Source of the DNA: Desulfurococcales archaeon
GTDB lineage: Archaea; Thermoproteota; Thermoprotei_A; Sulfolobales; AG1
DNA length: 5,982 nt
Direction of reading: 5' to 3'
NCBI GenBank assembly: GCA_026990885.1
Contig: JALXCO010000148.1
Coordinates: forward strand, 1-5,982
Shown here piece after piece: positions 1 through 4,966 of this stretch (positions are counted from its first letter, which is position 1; the number at the start of each line of letters is the position of its first letter). The notes under the pieces were generated by a model. The model made no database searches. It saw only the letters and a program-made list of their open reading frames with translations, and was not told the DNA's origin. The position numbers and the translations under genes were made by a program.

Positions 1-73
1 TCCTGATAGCCTTATCCAGAAGATCCTTTCTCTTTTTCAGCGTATCGATATCGATAACCAGATAGCTTCTCAT
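1..73 (-). CDS. 5' end of an unidentified minus-strand gene (partial)
   Basis: An ATG on the minus strand at 73-71 opens a frame that runs off the left edge with no stop. The 24 complete codons read MRSYLVIDIDTLKKRKDLLD and then KAIR: a beta-strand-like start followed by a lysine-rich stretch likely to be helical. I do not recognise the family from so little. The start is supported by an AAGGTG Shine-Dalgarno site six bases upstream (80-85) and a TATA-like box about 25 bases further up (109-116). It diverges from the gene at 210. The frame could still be spurious, but promoter, ribosome site and ATG lining up makes a real gene likely. Confidence 0.6.
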   Translation of the reverse strand, partial: MRSYLVIDIDTLKKRKDLLDKAIR

Positions 74-79
74 CTGCCG

Positions 80-85
80 CACCTT
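80..85 (-). promoter_or_regulatory. Shine-Dalgarno site of the left-edge gene
   Basis: Read on the minus strand this is AAGGTG, complementary to the archaeal 16S rRNA 3' end. Six bases separate it from the ATG at 73, and it fixes that start. Confidence 0.55.
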
Positions 86-108
86 GCACAGTATCACTAG
101 TATTACTC

Positions 109-116
109 ATATAAAG
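109..116 (-). promoter_or_regulatory. TATA-like box for the left-edge minus-strand gene
   Basis: The minus strand reads CTTTATAT, a good match to crenarchaeal TATA boxes. Transcription would start near 84-90, giving a very short leader that may or may not retain the whole ribosome site at 80-85. Confidence 0.45.
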
Positions 117-136
117 ACAAAAATCATTAGCGTCAT

Positions 137-145
137 CTTTATATC
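137..145 (+). promoter_or_regulatory. TATA-like box for the YwgA-like gene
   Basis: CTTTATATC lies in the divergent gap and would place a transcription start near 166-170. That gives a leader containing GGGTG at 177-181, ten bases before an in-frame TTG at 192. A second, weaker candidate, CTTTATC, lies at 162-168. Confidence 0.4.
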
Positions 146-209
146 TCTATCCCAGCTATACATCTTTATCTGGAAAGGGTGTTTACCTAAGTTGAATATA
201 TGTTTAATC

Positions 210-662
210 ATGGATCTCCTTAAAGCACTCAACATAGATGTTGATCCACAGAAGCATAGGGACCGCATGATAATCCAGAAAGTCGGATATATAGTTCAAG
301 AAATGCTTGGAAGAGACCTATCATACAGCTTCAAGTGGTACACCTATGGCCCCTACTCGAGAAAGCTATCCAAGGAGCTGGGATCGATAGAGCTGTGTAA
401 ATCCATAGAAGGAAAGGGCGGATATGCCGATATAGACTCTATACTCTATAAGGGCTTGAAGCAGATACTATCTATATGTAGCGAAATAAACAAACCTATG
501 CACAGATGCCTCGAAATGATAACTTCGCTACATATGATCGCTAATAAAACATACCCTAGGAGCGAGGATCCGATAAATGATCTCATAAACATAAAGCCAT
601 ACATGGATAAGCAGGATCTAGAAAAGATCTACAGCAGACTTAAAGCAATGAAATACCTATAG
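210..662 (+). CDS. YwgA/Panacea-like small protein
   Basis: This is a soluble 150-residue protein starting MDLLKALNID. The recognisable part is at residues 20-55: an IIQKVGYIVQE helix, then FKWYTYGPYSRKL. This is the 'QK-x-x-Y...F-x-W-x-x-YGPYS' pattern of the YwgA family (COG3465), which resembles the Panacea domain found in some antitoxins and in SocA-type adaptors. The rest is helical with no catalytic motif. The biochemical role is unknown; a protein-protein or regulatory role is inference. No toxin-like partner is visible beside it. The frame is open back to a TTG at 84, but 84-190 is promoter sequence and its translation looks non-coding. I chose ATG 210; TTG 192, ten bases after GGGTG, is a real alternative (156 residues). 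Family assignment is moderate, coding status strong. Confidence 0.7.
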   Translation: MDLLKALNIDVDPQKHRDRMIIQKVGYIVQEMLGRDLSYSFKWYTYGPYSRKLSKELGSIELCKSIEGKGGYADIDSILYKGLKQILSICSEINKPMHRCLEMITSLHMIANKTYPRSEDPINDLINIKPYMDKQDLEKIYSRLKAMKYL

Positions 663-712
663 GGAGAAAACATCAGCGGCCGTAAACCAAGATCCGGTGC
701 GCTCAATAGTCC

Positions 713-723
713 TTGATTTTAAG
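713..723 (+). promoter_or_regulatory. Possible TATA-like box for the HD-domain gene
   Basis: TTGATTTTAAG would start transcription near 745, so the leader would keep the ribosome site at 755-759. A more AT-rich stretch at 733-749 (ATAATTATTATTTTAGG region) could also serve, but it would give a start too close to 767 for the ribosome site to be transcribed. Confidence 0.3.
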
Positions 724-754
724 TGGATATTGCATAATTATTATTTTAGGGGCT

Positions 755-759
755 AGGTG
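755..759 (+). promoter_or_regulatory. Shine-Dalgarno site selecting TTG 767
   Basis: AGGTG lies seven bases before the TTG at 767. An in-frame TAG at 764-766 directly precedes that TTG, so no longer product is possible. Confidence 0.65.
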
Positions 760-766
760 CCTGTAG

Positions 767-2089
767 TTGGGTAAAGATAAAAAGATCTACGATGAGATCC
801 ACGGATACATACTGCTCCCCGAGGACTATGTAAAAATTGTTGATCTGCCGATATTCCAGAGGCTTAGAAGAATAAAGCAGCTGGGTGTAGCACACTACGT
901 GTATCCTGGAGCTATACATAATAGATTCAGCCACAGCCTTGGAGTCTACAGCTTAATGAGCAGGCTAGCCAAAAAGCTTAGTAGGGAAGCATATATAGAT
1001 AGGGACGATATACCTGTACTCGAGCTAGCCGCACTGCTACACGATATAGGCCACATGCCCTATAGCCACGCTGTAGAGCTATACTACAGCAACTTCGCTA
1101 GATCACGTGGTGAAAGAACATTTACGCATGAGGATCTGAGCTACGCCGTTATACTTAACGACTCGGACCTAAAGGAGGCTTTAAACGATATAGGTATAGA
1201 CCCCTACGAGGTAGCCCATATAATAAAAGGCAACCATAGGAATCCCCTCTACAACCAGCTATTATCCTCGGATCTCGATGTAGATAGGATGGACTATCTG
1301 GTTAGGGACTCACTACATACAGGGGTTGTGTACGGGGCGATTGATATAGATCGTATTCTCGAGACTCTGACCGTCGATAGCGAACTAAGGCTATCCATCT
1401 TCAGCAAGGGTCTCATTGCTGTAGAGAATTTCTATATATCTAGACTCCACATGTATCGTGGTGTATACTACCATAAAACCAGCCTGATGTATGAATTGAT
1501 GGTTGCCCGGATCTGGGAGGCTTTGCTGGATGAAAACAGCGAGCTATCTAAATTGCGTTCGTTTGATGGGATCATCAGCCTCATCAAAAGCGGTGAATTT
1601 AGGTATATAGACGACTACTGGGTGCATGGGGTGTTGGCTTCAATGATTAGAGATAAGGCGTGTTCGGAGTATCTATGTGATCTAGCTGAGATGTTCCTAT
1701 TTAGGAAGGGATACAAGACGATATTTGATCTAACCCACCTATCGAACAAACACGTGAGTGAGGTCGAGAAGAAGTTTTCTAGATATATAGAACAGCTGGT
1801 TGAAAAGATTGAGAGGGAGAGCAGTATTAAGGATGCCTATAGATTCGTGATCCCGTTTGCTGAGTCGATATCTATATATAAGGAGGATGAAGCCATATAT
1901 GTAGTGGATCACAATTCAAAAAGATCGATAGAAATCTATGAGTATCCAGGCTCGGTAATCAGAACACTACCTAAATATCTAATAATAGCTAGAATATATG
2001 GCCACCCCTATTTTAGGGATACACTTGCCGAGTATATAGATAACGAATTAAAGGATCTACATGCAGACCTAACGAAGCATCTAGAATAA
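767..2089 (+). CDS. HD-domain phosphohydrolase, SAMHD1/dNTPase type
   Basis: This 440-residue cytoplasmic protein matches the HD-superfamily phosphohydrolases of COG1078. Characterised relatives are metal-dependent dNTP triphosphohydrolases that release inorganic triphosphate. The full active-site set is visible: H56 in HNRFSHSLGV, H92-D93 in LLHDIGHMPYSH, H96 and H101 in the same motif, H121 in THEDLS (aligning with the SAMHD1 catalytic histidine H233), and DVDRMDYLVRDS at 171-182. In the last motif D173 aligns with the last metal ligand (SAMHD1 D311), and Y177 and D181 align with its nucleotide contacts. Residues from about 200 on form the less conserved family C-terminal part; length is typical. 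It starts at TTG, fixed by an upstream stop and an AGGTG site. A HAD hydrolase gene follows after 36 bases. Substrate range and any allosteric nucleotide dependence cannot be read here; the family call is firm. Confidence 0.92.
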   Translation: MGKDKKIYDEIHGYILLPEDYVKIVDLPIFQRLRRIKQLGVAHYVYPGAIHNRFSHSLGVYSLMSRLAKKLSREAYIDRDDIPVLELAALLHDIGHMPYSHAVELYYSNFARSRGERTFTHEDLSYAVILNDSDLKEALNDIGIDPYEVAHIIKGNHRNPLYNQLLSSDLDVDRMDYLVRDSLHTGVVYGAIDIDRILETLTVDSELRLSIFSKGLIAVENFYISRLHMYRGVYYHKTSLMYELMVARIWEALLDENSELSKLRSFDGIISLIKSGEFRYIDDYWVHGVLASMIRDKACSEYLCDLAEMFLFRKGYKTIFDLTHLSNKHVSEVEKKFSRYIEQLVEKIERESSIKDAYRFVIPFAESISIYKEDEAIYVVDHNSKRSIEIYEYPGSVIRTLPKYLIIARIYGHPYFRDTLAEYIDNELKDLHADLTKHLE

Positions 2090-2125
2090 AATTATGGATT
2101 AGCTAAATGCATAAGGAAAATAAAA

Positions 2126-2863
2126 ATGCCTTCTCTAATAAGGTGCCTATTTCTAGATCTCGACCTGACTTTAGTGGATAACGCGCCGCAGGTTTATCTA
2201 TCATATATAAAGGAGCTCTCCAGCCATCTATATGGTGTCGATAATAGATCTTTAGGTCACGTTTTAAGCTTTCAAGACTTCATAAAGATATATTATATAG
2301 ATCCCGAATACAGCCATTTGATAGAAGATGACAGGCTATATAATCTATATATCAATATCCGCCAACAGATACTTGGAAACAGCAAGTTTTTCTGGAGAAA
2401 TGTATGGCATAGATACATAATGGATGGGGTCTACGGTAAACCCATGGAGTGCTCCAGAAGCTTTCTAGCCTATGCCAGCGGGAAATACATGACGCTAATA
2501 ACTACAGGCCGCGAGATCGAGTCGAGATACATTAGAGCTGAACTAGAGCTCTACGGATTCACATCTATGGTTCACAAGCTATATTCCGCAGGGGATCTTA
2601 GATATAATGCAACTAAGCTAGATCTATATAGCCACGTGTTTAGGGAGGTCTCTAGATTTAGTATTAAGCCCCACAATATAGTGGTTATAAGCGACTCGCC
2701 CAGAGACCTGAGGTTTGCTAGGGGCTTCGGGTTCAATACGATCGGCATAGTCAATAACTATAATAAGCATGTAGCAAGCATACTTAGAGATCAGTCCTCA
2801 CTACCTATATCTGATTCTCTCTGTAGCTTGGTTGATCGATTAGACGATTTTATAGATCGTTAA
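2126..2863 (+). CDS. HAD-superfamily hydrolase, probable phosphatase
   Basis: A 245-residue HAD-fold protein with all four motifs. Motif I is FLDLDLTLVDN, with nucleophile D11 and acid/base D13. Motif II is TTGR around T126-T127. Motif III is K164. Motif IV is ISDSPRD, with Mg-binding D190 and D194. Residues 20-110 are a large, mostly helical insert between motifs I and II (C1-type cap), typical of phosphoglycolate-phosphatase-like and nucleotidase-like members that act on small phosphorylated metabolites through an aspartyl-phosphate. The cap sequence is unfamiliar, so the substrate is unknown. The gene lies 36 bases after the dNTPase-like gene and could be co-transcribed; a nucleotide substrate is only inference from that. 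ATG 2126 has no clear GGTG site; a weak AAGGA lies about nine bases upstream. An AT-rich stretch at 2087-2099 might give it its own near-leaderless transcript. Confidence 0.85.
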   Translation: MPSLIRCLFLDLDLTLVDNAPQVYLSYIKELSSHLYGVDNRSLGHVLSFQDFIKIYYIDPEYSHLIEDDRLYNLYINIRQQILGNSKFFWRNVWHRYIMDGVYGKPMECSRSFLAYASGKYMTLITTGREIESRYIRAELELYGFTSMVHKLYSAGDLRYNATKLDLYSHVFREVSRFSIKPHNIVVISDSPRDLRFARGFGFNTIGIVNNYNKHVASILRDQSSLPISDSLCSLVDRLDDFIDR

Positions 2864-2866
2864 CTT

Positions 2867-2877
2867 ATTATTTTTAG
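2867..2877 (+). promoter_or_regulatory. TATA-like box / T-tract between the HAD and JAMM genes
   Basis: ATTATTTTTAG begins four bases after the HAD stop. Used as a TATA box it would start transcription near 2898, seven bases before ATG 2905. The run of five T's could equally end the upstream transcript; the two roles cannot be separated by eye. Confidence 0.4.
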
Positions 2878-2904
2878 AGATAGATTAAATTATAGTTGGT
2901 TTCA

Positions 2905-3693
2905 ATGACTAAAATGGTTAATGAGATCAATAGCAGATCGCTGAAACATATAGGTGCCCTATACAATGTGCTGAACCTCGCAGAATACATAATTGAGGAG
3001 CTGGAGTGTGAAGCAGTCTACGTCAGGGGTGTGGATTACAGAGAGGACCATAGCCGGATCACGCTGTATTGTGTAGGCTGTAGATATGGTGATCGCAGCG
3101 GCGATATAGATCTATATATCAGGGATCTTAAAGAATCATTCAATATAGATATAGATATAGTTCCCAAAACAGTGGTGGTGGGCAATCCCGGATTGGGTAT
3201 TGAGGAGCTATACCGCTATATAGCTAGCCTGGTAAAGGAAAGCTCTTCAGAGATACTTAAGCGCTACGCATACCTAACCCAGAGCAGGAGGGGTATTGAG
3301 TATCTGCTGCTGATCCTTTCAAACGGGAAGGGAGTTGTTCTTGAGGGTGAATACCATAAGGTTGAGATACCGTATGTGAGGAATATAGTGGCTACGGTAC
3401 ACACGCATCCAAGCGGGTATTGCATACCGTCTAGGCAGGATGTTGAGACATGCCTGCTGCATATGGGTGATGGCGGCTTGCTATGTGGTGTCGTAACGGT
3501 ATCATGCGATTTCTATATTTACCTAACTAATGTGCTTGATGAGGACTCATTTAGGTCTATGATGAAGATAGTTAACGGCTACGATAGATTTGCTTCAGAA
3601 ATAATTAGAAAACTGAATAATAGAGAGGTAAACATACTAGCTAAAGCGGGAAATATAGTGTTTGAGGTTACCGGACCGCATTTCGGCTATTAA
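2905..3693 (+). CDS. JAMM/MPN-domain metalloprotease-like protein with unidentified N-terminal half
   Basis: A 262-residue protein. The C-terminal half carries a JAMM zinc motif, VHTHPSG followed by PSRQD: H166 and H168, then ten residues to D179, with S176 in the conserved serine position. This is the H-x-H-x10-D signature of Rpn11/AMSH-type isopeptidases and archaeal JAMM proteins. The likely catalytic glutamate is E132 in GIEYLLLIL, 34 residues before H166, where archaeal JAMM proteins usually place it; E147 and E149 are alternatives. By family, such enzymes cleave isopeptide or peptide bonds, often of ubiquitin-like proteins, or act on small substrates. Residues 1-115 match nothing I recognise. 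They include a CVGC pair (C56, C59) and a GDIDLY/NIDIDIV stretch faintly like a nucleotidyltransferase core. There is no signal peptide or membrane segment. Starts at TTG 2896 and ATG 2914 are also possible; I prefer 2905 because of the TATA spacing. Confidence 0.8.
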   Translation: MTKMVNEINSRSLKHIGALYNVLNLAEYIIEELECEAVYVRGVDYREDHSRITLYCVGCRYGDRSGDIDLYIRDLKESFNIDIDIVPKTVVVGNPGLGIEELYRYIASLVKESSSEILKRYAYLTQSRRGIEYLLLILSNGKGVVLEGEYHKVEIPYVRNIVATVHTHPSGYCIPSRQDVETCLLHMGDGGLLCGVVTVSCDFYIYLTNVLDEDSFRSMMKIVNGYDRFASEIIRKLNNREVNILAKAGNIVFEVTGPHFGY

Positions 3694-3702
3694 CTTTTTA
3701 AG
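3694..3702 (+). promoter_or_regulatory. TATA-like box / T-tract before the decarboxylase gene
   Basis: CTTTTTAAG follows the JAMM stop codon immediately. As a TATA box it would start transcription near 3725, favouring translation from ATG 3738 over ATG 3708. It may also act as a T-rich terminator of the JAMM transcript. Confidence 0.4.
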
Positions 3703-3737
3703 CCTATATGATATTAAATAACGCTTGGATAATAACT

Positions 3738-4175
3738 ATGGGAGAAAGAGCATTGGAAGCTGAAACCGATGCCGCTGATGAAAATAGCACCGAGGATGTG
3801 ATTGTCGGCAAACATGTATATGGTAATCTATATGGTATAGAAAGAAAGATCTTGGAGGACGAGGAATTCCTTAAGCGAACAGTTCTAGAGGCTGTCGCCC
3901 GATCTAATATGACGCTTATAGAGATCAAGTCATGGAGAATCGGAGGAAAAAAGGGAGGGGTATCTGTGATAGCCTTAGTGAATGAGAGCCATATAGCGCT
4001 CCACACCTGGGTTGAGTACTCCTATGCAACTCTAGATGTATATACGTGTGGGGAGCACTCCGACCCATGGAAAGGGTTCAACTATATAATCGAGAGGCTC
4101 AGGCCTAAGTTCCATACAGCGCACTATATAGATAGGACCCAGAGTAAAGAGCTCAAATCATTTCTAAAGACGTAA
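3738..4175 (+). CDS. speD: Pyruvoyl-dependent decarboxylase proenzyme, SpeD family (arginine or S-adenosylmethionine decarboxylase)
   Basis: This 145-residue proenzyme cleaves itself at Glu83-Ser84 (NESHIALHTW); the serine becomes the pyruvoyl cofactor heading the alpha chain. H89 and C104 (VYTCGEHSDPW) align with the processing and proton-donor residues of bacterial and archaeal SpeD. Members make decarboxylated S-adenosylmethionine for aminopropyl transfer, but crenarchaea also have a paralogue that decarboxylates arginine to agmatine, the first step of their polyamine route. GKHVYGNLYG, KSWRIGGKKGG and SVIALV match what I remember of that ArgDC group better than AdoMetDC, so arginine is the more likely substrate (inference). 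The symbol given names the family only. HTWVEY has valine where most members have HTWPEY. ATG 3708 would add ten residues; I chose 3738 because a TATA-like box lies at 3694-3702. The acidic N-terminal extension before GKHVYG is poorly conserved in appearance. Confidence 0.88.
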   Translation: MGERALEAETDAADENSTEDVIVGKHVYGNLYGIERKILEDEEFLKRTVLEAVARSNMTLIEIKSWRIGGKKGGVSVIALVNESHIALHTWVEYSYATLDVYTCGEHSDPWKGFNYIIERLRPKFHTAHYIDRTQSKELKSFLKT

Positions 4176-4181
4176 CGAAGC

Positions 4182-4190
4182 TTTGTTTTT
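4182..4190 (+). terminator. T-rich terminator after the decarboxylase gene
   Basis: TTTGTTTTT starts seven bases after the stop codon, in the 37-bp gap between convergent genes. Archaeal RNA polymerase stops at such oligo-T tracts without needing a hairpin, and none is obvious here. Confidence 0.5.
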
Positions 4191-4212
4191 GAAATAATTG
4201 TGGTTTAGACTG

Positions 4213-4818
4213 CTATCTCTCTTTATAGCTCATTTTGTTCTTCATAACCTCTAGTCTATATAGATGATCTGCGAATTCGGGGTCCTTTATACCTAGGCTG
4301 GAAACAACCTTTTTTATTGTCTCCTCATTCAATGATCCATAAAGCTTCTGTGAAAGCTCCCTGACAACTTCACCGTATTCCCATGGGAACACTATCCATT
4401 CATCTGACTTACAGCAGTAGTAGTCAGGCACAAGTAGAGTTCTGGATTTTACATATAGGCATGCTGTCCTAACCTCTTTAGCTCCGTAGAGCTTGGAGGC
4501 CTCTATAGCCGTCTGGAGAGTCCTTCCGCTATCTGAAACATCGTCTACTATAAGTATCCTTCTGTCCCGAACAGATATCGTTGGCGGGATAGTTAGCAGG
4601 GGTCTCTCTCTCACCTCACCTATGCTCTTGTAGAACTTTATACCGATACCGCTCACCTCATCTATACCTATATAGTCGGCTAGTATTCTAGCTATAATCC
4701 ATCCATTCCTAAATATACCGACGATAAGCTCCGGATAGTAGCCATTCTCTATTATTATTTTCGAGAGCTTCTTGATGCCTCTATCAACATCGTTCCAGGT
4801 TAACACCAGGAACCTCAA
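4213..4818 (-). CDS. Purine-type phosphoribosyltransferase (COG2236-like)
   Basis: A 201-residue type I phosphoribosyltransferase. The PRPP-binding motif ILIVDDVSDSGRTL spans residues 88-101, with acidic pair D92-D93 and the phosphate-binding loop SDSGRT. An early GIFRNGW loop (34-40) fits the pyrophosphate-binding loop. WIVFPWEYGE (141-150) is the segment that typifies archaeal hypoxanthine/guanine/xanthine-type enzymes of COG2236. The expected reaction is transfer of ribose-5-phosphate from PRPP to a 6-oxopurine base, giving IMP, GMP or XMP in cytoplasmic salvage; the exact base is not readable. The roughly 50-residue helical tail (150-201) is of unknown role. The start is TTG at 4818, supported by GGGTGAGG just upstream. 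It converges with the decarboxylase gene and diverges from the NAD(P)HX repair gene. Confidence 0.88.
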   Translation of the reverse strand: MRFLVLTWNDVDRGIKKLSKIIIENGYYPELIVGIFRNGWIIARILADYIGIDEVSGIGIKFYKSIGEVRERPLLTIPPTISVRDRRILIVDDVSDSGRTLQTAIEASKLYGAKEVRTACLYVKSRTLLVPDYYCCKSDEWIVFPWEYGEVVRELSQKLYGSLNEETIKKVVSSLGIKDPEFADHLYRLEVMKNKMSYKER

Positions 4819-4820
4819 GG

Positions 4821-4828
4821 CCTCACCC
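4821..4828 (-). promoter_or_regulatory. Strong Shine-Dalgarno site selecting a TTG start
   Basis: The minus strand reads GGGTGAGG, the GGTG core lying five bases before TTG 4818. It is the best ribosome site in the window and fixes the phosphoribosyltransferase start. Confidence 0.65.
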
Positions 4829-4856
4829 TATATTTGATGTATCCTGTGGTTAATTT

Positions 4857-4868
4857 TACATAAATAAT
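4857..4868 (-). promoter_or_regulatory. TATA-like box for the phosphoribosyltransferase gene
   Basis: The minus strand reads ATTATTTATGTA, giving a transcription start near 4834-4838, just ahead of the GGGTGAGG ribosome site. The whole 4855-4880 stretch is AT-rich, so the exact box is uncertain. Confidence 0.4.
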
Positions 4869-4878
4869 ATATATAGGC

Positions 4879-4894
4879 TCTATAGATCTATAGA
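4879..4894. repeat. Perfect 16-bp palindrome in a divergent promoter gap
   Basis: TCTATAGATCTATAGA is its own reverse complement. It lies between the opposed TATA-like boxes of the phosphoribosyltransferase and Nnr genes, where a dimeric regulator could bind. Similar TATAGATCTATA words occur inside coding sequence (for example 3103-3116), so an operator role is tentative. Confidence 0.4.
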
Positions 4895-4923
4895 AACATC
4901 CTAGCCCATACATTAACAGTGTT

Positions 4924-4936
4924 GATTTAATTAAAA
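4924..4936 (+). promoter_or_regulatory. TATA-like box for the Nnr gene
   Basis: GATTTAATTAAAA would start transcription near 4957, about ten bases before GTG 4967. CATATTTG at 4939-4946 is an alternative giving a leaderless GTG transcript. No GGTG ribosome site is seen, which fits a leaderless or nearly leaderless message. Confidence 0.35.
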
Positions 4937-4966
4937 CTCATATTTGCCATATAGATCACTATAGAT

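Noticed and set aside
42..56. TATCGATATCGATA palindrome
   Set aside because: It lies inside the left-edge coding frame and follows from consecutive Ile-Asp codons.
84..209. Coding extension of the YwgA-like gene back to TTG 84
   Set aside because: The frame is open but covers the divergent promoter gap, its translation looks like AT-rich non-coding DNA, and no ribosome site precedes TTG 84.
663..766. Possible small RNA gene between the YwgA-like and HD genes
   Set aside because: I saw no C/D box pair, tRNA-like fold or long hairpin; the gap is accounted for by promoter and ribosome-site sequence.
3140..3162. Tandem GATATA hexamers
   Set aside because: They encode an alternating Ile-Asp stretch in the JAMM protein; three short units are not a meaningful DNA repeat.
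3175..3200. Walker A-like motif in the JAMM protein (VVVGNPGLGIEEL)
   Set aside because: It has the glycine pattern but lacks the essential lysine and serine/threonine, so nucleotide binding by a P-loop is not supported.
3704..4006. Minus-strand open frame opposite the decarboxylase gene
   Set aside because: It is the shadow of a strongly conserved SpeD-family gene, with no promoter or ribosome site of its own.
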